Shown here: piece after piece, positions 10,901 to 22,624 of the stretch
How positions within the stretch are numbered: position 1 is the stretch's first letter
How the letters are laid out: each line of letters begins with the position of its first letter
NCBI GenBank assembly: GCA_028023455.1
Contig: JAQFVV010006200.1
Coordinates: 5,592,506 to 5,656,505 of the forward strand
Direction of reading: 5' to 3'
Origin: Epiperipatus broadwayi
Lineage: Eukaryota > Onychophora > Udeonychophora > Euonychophora > Peripatidae
DNA length: 64,000 bases
The notes under the pieces: model-generated
The model's input: only the letters and a program-made list of their open reading frames with translations
Database searches by the model: none
What the model was told of the DNA's origin: nothing
Translations under genes and position numbers: made by a program

Positions 10901-13080
10901 TATGAGTATATTGGATATGGAGTGTTTGCAAATTTAAAGTTCAGAATTAGCATGAATCTATTTATGATGGTGGGGCCTGGAGGGATGTATACAAGTGCTA
11001 TGTTTAGTATTTTTGCTTTGTGGTGAAAGATGATAATTAAGATTTGTGCATCATTGTATATTTTAATTATTGAAAGAGCATTTTTATCAATGATAATACC
11101 TGTTCCTGCTAATGGTGTGTCTGATGTTTTTGAAAAGGCTGTGAACCCTTTGTCATTTAATTTGTCTGATGGGTTAATTTGTGAGCCCCTGTGAATTTTG
11201 GTTTCTATAATACCAAGTATGTGTGGTTGGATGATATCATACCATTTATATAGAAGTTTAATTTTTTCAGGGGAGTTTAACCCTCTGAAATTAAAAGCGC
11301 CTATATTTAGTTTATTTAATGTGTGTTTGTTTTATATATATTATAGCTTCAGTTATCGATTTGTTATGACATTGAACTAAACAAACTTTTTCCAGTGTAT
11401 TACATTAGGTTTTGTAACACTACATAATATAATCAAAGATAAGTAAAAAAAAATATAGATTATTGACACAAACTATATATGATTTGTACACTGGTTGTAC
11501 TGGATTATTGTTTTGATGTAGTTGACTGACTATCCTTTATATCACCTGATCTCACTTGCTTTAATGTTTTTTTTTTTAATGTTAAATTATATACATTTGT
11601 ATCAGTTATCTCTTCCATAAGATTATATTCTTTTTCTGATGATAGTGATGAGATGTCAGTGTTTTTTTAATTTATCTCTATTTTAGTTTTTTTAATTGAA
11701 TCAAATGTTGAGGGTGGGGGGGATTTCTTCATCATTGCCGTTCATTATTGAATCCTTCACCTTTTTACTGTTATTTTTCTGGAGGGTAACCTGGTTTTCT
11801 CTTTAATTTGGGAGTGTTAATTATTATTTAGTCCACAGGACAAATATTTGAGAGTATCATTAATCCAATGATGTTTTGTGTAGAAGACATTTTGAAGGTG
11901 TTAAGTCCAAGGATTTTCCATTAAATTATCTTTTAATTTGCAATTTGTTTTTATAGATAATAGGCTTAATTGTGAAGCCATTTTTTTTTGTTTATACTTT
12001 TATTTTCTTCTGATTTTATCGGCTTCTCTTGATTTTTTTTTCAATTTTATTTGTTGACTCATGCTTACTTTTTTGGACATTGATGGTATTGCTCTTATAT
12101 TACATTGAGTGCAGTATAGCTTCAAGCAATTACTCATGGAGTGGACTCTTTCAGTTAGGCTAATCTATTTATTGTTAAAAATAATATTGCTTCTTGATCT
12201 GTTATTTGCATGGGTATATTTTTGGGAGATATATTTTCTTATAATTTAACTTTAAATATGTAGCTGTTGCTGAGTATAGAAACTGGTATATTTTTTATAT
12301 ACATAGGTAGAAATTTTATAATTTCTCGATGGCTTCTTAGCTTGATGAAATCTGCAATGGAATGATCAAGGTTGTTTTTAATTAAGCCTGTGATATGATT
12401 TTCACTGTTAGGGTCAACTAAAATTGAGTGCATATTGATCCAACATTTTAATTTCTTTTAAAATTTTCCTCTTCCTCCTCATTTTCAAATTCTATTATTA
12501 AATATCTCGGATTTGGATATTCTGCCATTCATATGATCATGTTCCATAGGTTTTTTCGTTAAGCTTGTTGAATAAAAGCTCTTTAGGGAATCTTTAAAGT
12601 GAACAATGTTTATCTGTGATTGCCATCACTAATGAGCAGTCCATTAAAAATCACTTGAAAGATTTAAATAAATTCTTTGGCATGGTTATGTTGAAAACTT
12701 CCATAATTTTTGTTAGGCTTTCTTTGGTCCAGGTTTCTTGTGGCTCCATAGTATTGATATCCATGGCCTTTTATAAAAAGTCCAATTTCATAAGATCTCC
12801 AATGGTTGAGCAGTGAAATCTAGCAGTTTGTTATTCCCTCAGTCTATTAAATGTCTGCATTTCATTTTTTCCTCCACTCAGTTGAAGAGGTAAGTTTTTC
12901 TACTTCTGCATATGAGTTTTTAGTGTTTTTCCATATGTGTTTTGTAAAAGCAGATGTCTTAGCTGGATACCGATTTTCAGTGTCCATATTTATATATGAT
13001 TCTAATAAATTATTAGGTTATCTTGTAATCAAATTAAAAGGATTTTCTACATATAATATATAAAATATTTACTTTACCAA
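7992..13080 (-). mobile_element. near-full-length, decayed L1/Tx1-like LINE
   Basis: A minus-strand non-LTR retrotransposon in natural order. Near 12960-12240 is an ORF1-like region (for example PMYIKNIPVSILSNSYIFK). From about 11310 an endonuclease begins with LNIGAFNFRGLNSPEK and continues through GIIIDKN and ALVYIPPGP. Reverse transcriptase motif A (LDIEAAFDII) lies near 9735, a degraded motif B (GSFLSALLF) near 9520, and the catalytic box AYIDDLSIF near 9400. A thumb/C-terminal part (FVWAKK, GLGLHSL) lies near 8970. Many stops and frameshifts make it a dead copy. The order ORF1-EN-RT, the YIDD box and the C-terminal pattern fit the L1/Tx1 group, but clade assignment is tentative. The 5' end is set only by the start of the next repeat. 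Confidence 0.7.
8762..11312 (-). pseudogene. broken ORF2 (endonuclease-reverse transcriptase) of the L1/Tx1-like LINE
   Basis: This protein nicked target DNA and copied the element RNA onto it. Readable blocks on the minus strand are the endonuclease start at about 11310-11255, central endonuclease strands at 11100-10990, palm motif A at about 9735, motif C (YIDD) at 9395-9410 and the thumb region at 9060-8900. The frame changes repeatedly and in-frame stops occur throughout, so no continuous product is possible. Motif B has lost the usual RQG-P-SP pattern. Confidence 0.7.
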
Positions 13081-13084
13081 TTTA

Positions 13085-14215
13085 TATCTGTGGATTTTCA
13101 ATATTTTCCTAAATTTATTAGCATGGAGTCAGGAATCTTTCAGCAATTATGCCCAGAGAAACCTGTTAGCCACTTTACTTTACCTTTCCATTCCCCACCC
13201 TAAGTTTTCCCATAATTTGCTCCATGCTATTTCCGCAAGATAATCTTTGTCAACTTTAAGGCCTTTATATCTAAATCTCCCTTATCTTTTCTCAAACCCA
13301 GCATAAAAACCAATAACCACTTTCTATATAATCACTTTGTTCGTATTTATTCTTCCATAACTTTATTATTTGTACTTTTTCTGCTTTCAAACATTTACAT
13401 TCAATTAACAGATGCCTAATATTTTCTATGCCTTCCTTACACAATTTGCAGACTAAATCATCCATATTTTTTCATTTATATGTATATTCTCTTGTTGCTA
13501 AAGTATTCTGTTCGAGCCTTAAACAATAAACTACTTTCCTTGCGATTTTCATAAATTAGCTCGCACCTAATATTCCATGTACTTCTATATATATTTAAAC
13601 TCTTTTTACTCTCCCTACTAGTTCTCTATCTCTCCAACTCCTTATTCTTTATTAATGCATCTATTTTTTACTACATTCCTAACCACTATAATACTCAACA
13701 ATCCTCCTAACACAATCATCCCACCTTTTGTACAAGTATATTGATATAAATTCTTTATCCAAATCTTTTGCATACTGCATTACCTTTCTCATCCATCTTG
13801 TTGCTTACCCTTTACTCGTAACCCAATTAAATACTATTTTGGCTATTCTTTTATTATCCATCAACTGCACCCTACCAAAAATTTTCATTTTACTTTTTGT
13901 ATCTCTCATATAAAAATTTGACCATCCCATTTCTCCTTGAATTGACTCCCTTGCTGTCCACACCTCTGCATCCAATGCATATCTTCCTACTTCCCTTTGT
14001 ATTTTTTCTGGGTAATCTAACACCCCTTTACTAACACTTAACACATCATTACCATATGTTAACTCTGCTATTGCAACTCCCTTCCATACAATTGTAGCTA
14101 TATCATATTTATAATATGAAAACACTGTTAATTTCTTTATCAATCCCTTTCTTTTCTTTGCTTCATTTATCAATTTTTCTCCTATTCATCCAAGCATTTT
14201 TTCTGATTATTTGAT
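13085..14215 (-). pseudogene. 5'-truncated copy 1 of a second LINE family (RT C-terminal half)
   Basis: The minus strand encodes the C-terminal half of a non-LTR reverse transcriptase: INEAKKRKGLIKKLTV, then ELTYGNDVLSVSKGVLDY, GEMGWSNFYMRD and KIFGRVQLMDN. Near 13395-13460 lies a CX2CX8HX4C knuckle (CKLC...RHLLIEC), typical of LINE C-termini. The copy begins abruptly near 14215, so it is 5'-truncated, and frameshifts separate the blocks. It lies head-to-tail with a second copy at 14220-15646. I do not assign a clade. Confidence 0.7.
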
Positions 14216-14219
14216 GTGA

Positions 14220-15646
14220 TGTGATGCACTGTGGTTTCTCCTTAAACAAAGTCAGAAATCTCTCAGCAACAATGCCCAGATAAACCTGTTAGCCACTTTA
14301 TCTTCCATTCCCACTCTAAATTTTTCCATATTTTGCTCCATTCCATTTCCACAACATAATCTTTGTCAACTCTATAGTCTTTCTATCTAACTCCCCTTAT
14401 CTTTCCCCAAACTCAACATAAAAACCAATAATCCACTTTCTGTATAATCACTTTGTTCATATTTATTCTACCATGACTTTATTATTTGTACTCTTTTTGT
14501 TTTCAAGCATTTTCATTCAATTAACAGATGCCTAATATTTTCTATTCCTTCCTTACATAATTTACAAACTAAATCACACATATTTTTCCATTTACATGCA
14601 TATTCTCTTGTTGCTAAAGATCTAGCCTTAATAAACTACTTTCCTTACTATTATCATATATTAACTCGCATGTAATATTCTGTTTACATCTATATATTTA
14701 AGCTCTTTTTACTCTCCATACTAGTTCTCCATCTCTCTAACTCCCTATTCTTTATTAATAAATTTATTATTTTATACCATTCCTTACCACTATAACACTC
14801 AACAATCCTCCTAACACAGTCATCCCATCTTTGTACAAATATACTGATATAAATTCTTTATCAAAATCTTTTGCATACCACATCACCTTTCTCTCCCATC
14901 TTGTTGCCTGCTCTTTACTCATAATCCAATTACATTATCTTTTATTATCCATAAACTGCAATCTACCAAACTTTTTCATTTTTCTTTTTGCATCTCTCAT
15001 ATAAAAACTTGACCATCCCATTTCTCCTTGAATTGCCTCCCTTGCTGTCCATACATCTGCATCCAATGCATGTCTTCCTACTTTGTACTTTTTCTAAATA
15101 ATCTAATACCCCTTTACTAACACATAACACATCATTACCATATGTTAACCCTGCTACAGCACCTTCCTTCCATCTAATTCTAGCAACATATTTATTATAT
15201 AACACTGTTAATTTCGTTATCAATCCCTTTCTTTTCTTTGCTTCATTTATCTTTTTTTTCTCATTCATCCAAACAATTTTTCAGACTCTTAAGATAATTT
15301 CCAAATAACTATATCTATTCACCACACTTAACTTTATTATATCCCCCAATAAAAATTCTATATCTTCTTTTTCTCCAGTATTAACCATCATTATATTTGA
15401 TTTTTTTTTTCACTAAATTTAATCCCCATCTCTTTACCCATGCTTGCACATGTCCTCAATATAACTTCCATATCTTCTCTTCTCTCTGCACACAAAAAAT
15501 ATCATCTGCAAAAAAAGACCTGACAAAGTATATACTCCCTTACCACCTATTAACAGTATCTCTATCCCTCTTCCTAATTTTTCTATTGCTCTTTCCATTT
15601 CACTCAAATACAACAAAAACAAAATAGGTGAATTATTTCCAAACAC
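14220..15646 (-). pseudogene. 5'-truncated copy 2 of the second LINE family (RT palm to C-terminus)
   Basis: Same family as the copy at 13085-14215 but starting further upstream. It begins in motif B (NSPILFLLYLSEMERA) near 15640. The catalytic region is damaged (FLQMIFFV in one frame, ADDIF-like in the next) near 15500. VVNRYSYLEIIL follows at about 15300, then KKRKGLITKLTV, GLTYGNDVLCVSKGVLDY and the knuckle region. Several frameshifts are visible. Its 3' end at about 14220 is a TCACA-rich tail. The right end abuts another repeat directly. Confidence 0.7.
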
Positions 15647-15659
15647 TAAGCGCCCTCTG

Positions 15660-17386
15660 GTGACTTTTATTATGTTTCAAAGGTAACCTTTATTAAACTT
15701 CAAAAAGAGTTACATAAGTTACATGTGAAAACATGATGTCTTAGATACAAGTCAATATGTGATATTACACATGCAATAAGGATTTACAATCTTGCTTATG
15801 ATAGAGGAAAAACATGACATACAGTAAATGAATGCTGAGTGATTATTAAATAATAAGATGTTTTAAATTAGGTTTACATAGAATTTTTAAGTGGTATCTT
15901 GAAAAAAAATACATGGAAGCACATTATAGTTTAAGTGAAAACATATATGGCAGGAATTGGAGTTGATATTAGATTGATATATGATTATATATTAATTTGG
16001 CATATTTGGTGCAAAGGATTATAGTTTTCATGGCTGTCTTATTGTTCATGTGTTACATAAGTTGCATGTGAAAAACATGAGTTTTTAGATACAATTTGAG
16101 ACATGAGATTATATATGCAATAAAGGTTTACAATTTTGTATATCATAAAGAAAAGGTGATTTATAGAAGTTCGAAGAAGAAGAATTATTACAAAATATGA
16201 TAGGTATGTCAAATTAGATTTACATAGTATTTCCAAAGCATTATAAGATAAATACATAAAAGCACATGGTGATACTTGTTAATACATTTTAGGAAGTTGG
16301 ATGGGACTAGTGTTACATTCGTATATGGCTGGACACAAATTGTGCTTATTTGTAGATGTTCAGTATAAGTATCAAGGCTAAGTCTTATTTTTCAAATGTT
16401 GTGCATTTAAAGTTCATTTGAAGTAATTTGGTGGAATGATCTAGTAAACTTCCTTGAATTGGTAAGTTAATAAGGCAGGGGTACCATGTTACTCTCATGT
16501 GGTACAATGTTTATTCCAGAGTTCATCATGGTGTGATGTTAGAGCTTCATGTGTGTTAGGCCCTTGAGCTGGTTGAAGTCCAGAGAGTGGGGTGGAAGCA
16601 ATATAGAGAGCAGTTGGAGTCTGTGATTGATGTAATAATGGACTTGTGGGGTTGTCTTAATTGGTACAAATATCCCCCATGACATGGTAATAATAAATTT
16701 TGACAAATGATTGTCAGTATGACAGGAATCCACATCACAGGAAGATGGTTTCCAACCTTGTGTTTTAAGTCTAAGTTTCAAATATTGTTTGCATTGAAAC
16801 ATAAAATTGGCTTATTCATTAATGGATTTGAAATATCTTTGCTTTTGCTGACATGGAAATTGTTTTTGGTGATGCTGGCAAAAGTTCTTTTATGAGCTAA
16901 AGTTGGAAAGATGGTAGAATAGGTTTTGGCACCATCTTCTTGCCCATGTGATCATATAGCAGCCGTTTTAATTGATTTTAGAAAATTAAAAATGTCTTTT
17001 TTTTTTTTTCAAGAAAAGCTTTGGTAAATCCAAAATTATCTACAAAAAATGTGTGAAGTAATTGTTGGGTAATAATTGGTTCAATATATGTTAAATTTAC
17101 CTGAAATATTGCAGATTTTGAGTGGTTTTTTGAAGGTTTAAATCCTGAAATTTTTACTAGTTGCCTAGCAATACTAAGGTTTCCTGCCCCTAATCAAATA
17201 TTCTTTTTTTTTTTTTTGCAAATTATCTTTTACACGCGGAATTTTTTTATAATTAGTATGTTATGTAAGTAAGTCAGCTTCCGTCTTTGTGATGACTTGA
17301 AATTTATCTTTAAAAAAACTGGTATGCAAATTCTTTGAATTTGAAACAGGAGCTCTTGGAATGAACATGTTGACAAGAGTAAGGTC
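15660..17386 (-). repeat. unclassified interspersed repeat, copy 1
   Basis: About 1.7 kb that recurs, diverged, at 17796-19855. Shared blocks include cataagttacatgtgaaaa, ttagatacaa, aattggcttattcattaatgg and the right end (gaaacagga-ctcttggaat-aacatg). The strand is inferred from the microsatellite-like end of copy 2 lying on the low-coordinate side. Internal repetition is also visible: 15700-15800 resembles 16050-16140. No conserved coding motif was recognised. Confidence 0.65.
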
Positions 17387-17390
17387 AATA

Positions 17391-17609
<219 letters not shown>

Positions 17610-17795
17610 TTTAAACATGTCTGTATGGACTACTTTGTAATTTTATAATACAAACATGTACTACTTTGTAAATGCTTGTGACCTCATTTGAGCTGTTTAT
17701 TTATGAATAAATTGGATTGAATCATCATCATTATTATTATTTTCATCATCATTATTATTATTATTATTGTGATGATGATGATTCAAAAGTAAACT
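17610..17795 (+). repeat. LINE/SINE-type 3' tail with ATC/ATT microsatellite
   Basis: Unique-looking sequence ends in tttatgaataaattggattg followed by ATC and ATT repeats, a common 3' end form for LINEs and their SINEs. The right side then runs into the mirror-image tail (gatgatgatgattc) of the following repeat, so two tails meet here. Confidence 0.5.
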
Positions 17796-18389
17796 TTGTT
17801 GAGACTCAAAAAGTGTTCCATAAGTTACAGGATAAAAAGATGAGATCTTAGATACAAGTTGATACATGATATTACATATACAATAAGAGGTTACAATCTT
17901 GCTTGTGATAGGTAAAAAAAAAAACAAGACTTACAGTAATTGAAAGAAGAATGATCATTACATAACAGGAAATGTATCAAATTAGGTTTACATAAAAATT
18001 TTAATCTTCAGAAAAATACTTGGAAGAACATGACAGTATGAGGGAAAACATGTATGGGGTGTGGGGTTGGAGTTGGTGTTAAATTAATATATGATTGTAT
18101 ACAAATTGGGCCTATTTGATGGGAAGGATTATAGTTTTCATTGTTGTTTTATTGTTCATGTTTTCCATAAATTGCATGTGAAAAACATAGAGTATGTAGA
18201 TACAATTTGATACAAGATTACATATGCATTGAGGGTTTACAATTTTGTTTATGATGAAAAAAAGATGATTTAAAGTTGTTGGAAGAATAATAATTGTTGC
18301 ATAACAAGATACATATTTTAAATTAAGTTTACGTATATTTTACAAAAGCATTGAGATAAATGCATGAAAGCATATGATATTTGTTAATA

Positions 18390-18770
18390 AAACCAAAACA
18401 AAGTATGAAGGTAATTCGATTTTTGTCGAACATGAGAGAAACTCTGGACATGCTTTTCTACCTACCACAGCCAGTGTCATTTGCTCTGAAACAAACGACA
18501 CCAAACGTAAAGTTAGGGAAGCTTACTTCATTGCGGCTGACCCATCGGCAATCAACAGAAGAGAGGCCTGCTATTCCCTATCTCATAAATGGTCCACATA
18601 ACATCTGCATATAAATTTGCATAAAAAATTTGCATAGTTTTACAGTTATTAACAGAATAACTCGCCATGAATATGGGACTGTAGACTGTCCCGAAAGCGC
18701 TTGGCAGTAAAAATTTTGACAATTTATTAATAGCTTCATTAACTGTGCGCAGAGCACATATATATATTAA
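18390..18770 (+). mobile_element. Penelope-like retroelement 3' fragment (GIY-YIG tail plus hammerhead remnant)
   Basis: This 381-bp block interrupts copy 2 of the 15.7-kb repeat and is flanked by ttaata at 18384-18389 and 18771-18776. Its first 210 bases encode the end of a protein (stop at 18599-18601) with VEHERNSGH, then KRKVREAYFIAADPSAINRR. That resembles the C-terminal part of a GIY-YIG nuclease: a basic helix with the catalytic Glu followed by a Pro-Asn turn. Downstream, on the same strand, is a decayed hammerhead fold at 18661-18706. Endonuclease end followed by a terminal-repeat hammerhead is the known arrangement of Penelope-like elements. The upstream part of the nuclease and the reverse transcriptase are missing. 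Confidence 0.6.
18661..18706 (+). ncRNA. decayed hammerhead ribozyme in the Penelope-like fragment
   Basis: Stem II is GGGAC-tgtagact-GTCCC followed by GAA, a palindromic stem III AGCGCT, T at the cleavage position, then GGC, which can pair with GCC upstream of the core. The core segment reads ATGAATA where CTGANGA is required: two changes, plus one extra T before stem II. The folding pattern is right but the catalytic core is broken. Confidence 0.5.
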
Positions 18771-19859
18771 TTAATATATTTAGGAAGGTGGGTGAAGTTA
18801 GTGTTCCATTAATATATGGCAGTATATAAATTGTGCTTATTAATTAGTGAACACAGTAGATCTCAAGGCTAAACTTTATTGTCCATGTGTTGATCATTTA
18901 AAGATCATTTGAGATAACTTGGTGGAGTGATCTTGTAAACTTCTTGGATCAATGGGTTGATGAGATGGGTGTACTGTGTTACAAGAGGTGCAGTATTTAT
19001 TCCAGAGTTCACCCTGATGTGATGTTGGAGCTATGAGTTCATACATTGTATGCACTTGAACTGGTTGAGGTTCAAGAGAGTGGGATAGAAGTGATGTAGA
19101 GAACAGTTAGAATCTGTGGCTGTTATAATGATGGACTTGTGATGCAAAATATCCCCTGTGGTATGGTAACAATAAATTTTGGAAAACTATTATCAGCATA
19201 TCAGCCATCCACACCATGGGGGGGGGGAGTACAATCTTATGTTTTTAAGTCTAGGTTTTAAATGTTGTTTTGTTGTCCTAAAACTTCAAATTGGCTTATT
19301 CATTAATGGACTTGAAATATTTTTGCTATTGCTAACATGGAAATTGTTCTTGAGGATAGTGGCATGTTTTTTATGAGCTAAAGCTGGAAATATGATAGAA
19401 TAGGTTTTGGTGCCAAACATTTGGTCATGTGGTTGTATGGCAGCCATTTTTATTGATTTTAACAATTTAAAAATGTCATTTTTTTAAGAAAAAGCTTTTG
19501 TAAATCCAAAATTATCTTTAAGAAAGATGTATGACATAGTTAATAATTGATTCAATATAATTTACTTAAAATATTGTATATTTTGAGTGGTCTTTTGTAG
19601 GTTTAGGAATTTTTTTCTTGTCGCCTAGAAATACTAAGGTTTACTGCTGTTAATGAAATATTTTTTCTTGTAATTATCCATTACACACATGGAAATTTTT
19701 TATAACTAGAGTGTTATCTAATTAGGTCAATTCAGTCTTTCTGATGATTTGAAATTTATTTTTTTAAAACTAATATTATGCAAATTCTTAGGATTTGAAA
19801 CAGAAACTCTTGGAATAAACATGGTGGCAGGACTAAGATTAAATGCAGAACTATATTAT

Positions 19860-22620
19860 AATAATAATAAAACATATTATTATTGTTATTGATGTTAGAA
19901 AAATTATTTCTTTTTTACAACATAGTTTTATTCCTAATAGATTTGTAGAAACTAATTTGCTCACTCTTTGTGATCATATAGACATATGGTTGAGAATCAG
20001 CAAAGACTTGACCTTATTCATTTTGATTTATCAAAAGCCTTTGCTAAAACAGACCACATCATTCTCCTATACATATTACACAAATTGGGTTTTCTACTAA
20101 ACTTATTTATTGATTTCAACCTTTTCTTTGAAATCATATGATATATGTCAAATTCAACAATAATATTTTATCTAATTTTAAAGGTAATGTAAGTATTTCT
20201 CAGAGTATTATTTTAGCACTCATACTTTTTTGACATTCATATTAATGACCTTAAGAATTGCTTAAAGTTTTATTATCCACATTATAATGATGGCTGTAAA
20301 ATCTTTAGAACTATTCCATCACATGATCACCATTTCTTATGCTAGTACATAACTGTTATTAAAACAGGCAAAGCACTTCATACAGTGCCAACCAGAGTAA
20401 TCAATGGATGCAAAAAGACATGCATAAAATCCCCATCTAGAGCCTACTCCTCCAATATCCCCAGACTAGTTTCTGGGTTGTGGTCTTCGTCAGTGAGGAG
20501 CTTTGGATCTGAGAGCACAGCACATAGATCTTAGGGTCTAATGCAACTCACCATCAGCTATCTTTTATCTCTACTTAACTACAAAACTTCAGTTTCTGGC
20601 TTGTGGCTTTTGTCAGTGAGGAGCTTTGGATCTGAGAGCACTGCACCTAGATCTCAGGATCTAATGCAACCCTCCAACAGCCACCTTTTATCTCTACTGA
20701 TCTTAGGATCTAATGCAACCCTCCAGCAGCTACCTTTTATCGCTACTTAACTACAAAACTCATAGTTTGTAGTTAAGTAGAGATAAAAGGTGGCTGCTGG
20801 ATGGTTGCATTAGATCCTAAGATCTAGGTGCAATGCTCTCAGATCCAAAACTCCTGACTGACGAAGGCCACAAGGCAAAAACTATTCTGGGGGTATTGGA
20901 TGAGTAGACACTAGATGGAAACTTTATGCACAAGCCTTCTGGCATCCATTGATTACTCTGGTTGGCACTGAGTGGTACTATTGTATGGAGAGATTTGCCT
21001 GTTTTAATTTTAAAAATCACATCAGTGATTGATTGAATTTTCCTTCAGAAAGATATTGATAACTTTACTGCTTGATATGATTTAAATAATATGTTGGTTA
21101 ATTTTAGTAAATGTTTTATATTCTAAGAAATCTGATGTTTTAAATTTTATTAATTTTCACAAAATTAATTATGTTGAATACTAAAAATATCTGATAGTCT
21201 TATTTTCTAATAATGGATTCTTTCTTCATCTTTATAGAGGTGACTGTTATTAAAGTTTTTAAATTCATAAGTGCCATCCTTAGATGTGATTATCATTATC
21301 AGTGATGATATAAAATTTAAATTATTTTTATCATTGGTTTTTTTCATCATTGAATATTGTTCAATTACTTGGAATCCTAATTCTAAACAACAATGTAATT
21401 TCTTACAATCAGTGTTTAATAAATTCTCCAAATATGTTTCTCTGGAAAATGAAATTAATCTTCATCTTGCTTGTAGATGGAAACATAGAGATCTTAAATT
21501 TCTTTACAAAATCATAAATCAATATGTTATTCTATCTGATATAATTTCAACTATTATAATTAGGTCTTATTAGCATGATACTCTGACTGCTTCTGTTGTA
21601 TTGAAGTTTGTCATTCCAATGACCTTAATTTTCCTCTTTTATTTAGGCTACTCTTTTTATATAAACAGATTTTACTAATATTATTCTTTTTTTTTTATTA
21701 AGGAAAATTAATACAGACTGTACATAAAACCATATTACATAAGGTTCGGCTGCTACCCTATGTCTTTAACCAAAGTTCTATATGATATCAAACTATGTGC
21801 AGTCTTGAGCATTGATATTGGGTTTGACACATTTTGGTTGGATATAACAGGTTTCTGCAGCTACGCCATGACATCAAGGAAAAGGCATAAACGATCAGCT
21901 AATTTTAGAATAATTTTATGATATATATTGATTAGTTACCACAATTTTGGGCAGCTGCACTGCACCACTATTTAGCTTCCCATAATCCTTCAGACAAGTA
22001 CAGTCTTGATTCTTGATATTAGACCTGACATCTTATGAATGTATAACACAAGGTAACAACAACTACTTCACTCGATCCTTAAAAAGAGATGTAGTCTAAT
22101 GGTCTTAGCTTGAGTTGTGTGAATTGTATTTGAAATTAAGGATTATATTTCTTTTCCAGATTATTTCCTGTGAGCAATCCACTTCATTAGTTACATGCTG
22201 TATGATACACTTGTTGGTCAATATGTCTTGGCAAATTGTGTATGATTACATAGGATGTTCTTATGTTATAACTAAAACCCATCTTTATTCCTTACCAATC
22301 TTTCACAGATGGGTGGATATTCACCTTATAGCTTGCCTTCACCCATGTCATTCTCAGGATGTATATTTTGTGCTAGAGTTTTTTCTGCATTCTTGGAGAA
22401 TCATCCTCTTTGCGGTTCAGTTCTATCTGCTCCCAAGTGTTAGAAAACAATTTTCCCCGTTACCAACAGATGATCCCTAGTCTTCATAGTGCAGATGATT
22501 TTCTTGAACTTATCCTTTTAATTTAGATTCAATGCAATTTTACAATATTCTTAAATTTGAATGTTATTATATGCTGCTGTTTAGCACTAATATAAAAGAA
22601 TTAAATTATTATTATTTCTT
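19860..22620 (+). mobile_element. Jockey/CR1-like LINE, decayed and interrupted
   Basis: Plus-strand reverse transcriptase remnants in order. FIPNRFVETNLLTLCDHI lies near 19935, then a motif A-like LSKAF-D reading across a frameshift near 20030-20050. A degraded SQSIILALILF with NDLKNCLKFYYP (the usual PQGSILGPLLF-INDL block) lies near 20195-20275. A foldback array then interrupts at about 20314-21010, and the protein resumes with LQKDIDNFTA-YDLNNML near 21045. The C-terminal FFIIEYCSITWNPNSKQ...NKFSKYV block is at 21338-21440. The element probably ends at the AATTATTATT tail near 22600-22618. No intact open frame remains, and the frame at 22115-22480 has no recognised domain. Confidence 0.6.
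20314..21010. mobile_element. family 2 array inside the LINE (foldback, about 0.7 kb)
   Basis: A minus-oriented unit (from 20314) and a truncated second minus-oriented piece (20588-20690, with further small duplications) are followed by a plus-oriented unit (20765-21008). The turning point is at about 20760 (ctacaaaactcatagtttgtag). The two halves are complementary over roughly 240 bp. Insertion splits the reverse transcriptase between a KIFRTI block and LQKDIDNF. Ribozyme copies are present but decayed: 20451-20508 (minus) keeps CTGACGA and GAAA but has lost stem II; 20843-20902 (plus) has AAAA in place of GAAA. Confidence 0.75.
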
Positions 22621-22624
22621 TTGT

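Larger units (their letters stand above)
17796..19855 (-). repeat. unclassified interspersed repeat, copy 2, interrupted
   Basis: Second copy of the 15660-17386 repeat. Alignment by eye is continuous except for a 381-bp block at 18390-18770 that is absent from copy 1 and is a separate insertion. Divergence between copies is substantial, so the duplication is old. Confidence 0.65.

Noticed and set aside
22115-22480. 121-codon open frame on the plus strand
   Set aside because: No recognisable domain; lies in the 3' part of a decayed LINE and has noncoding composition.
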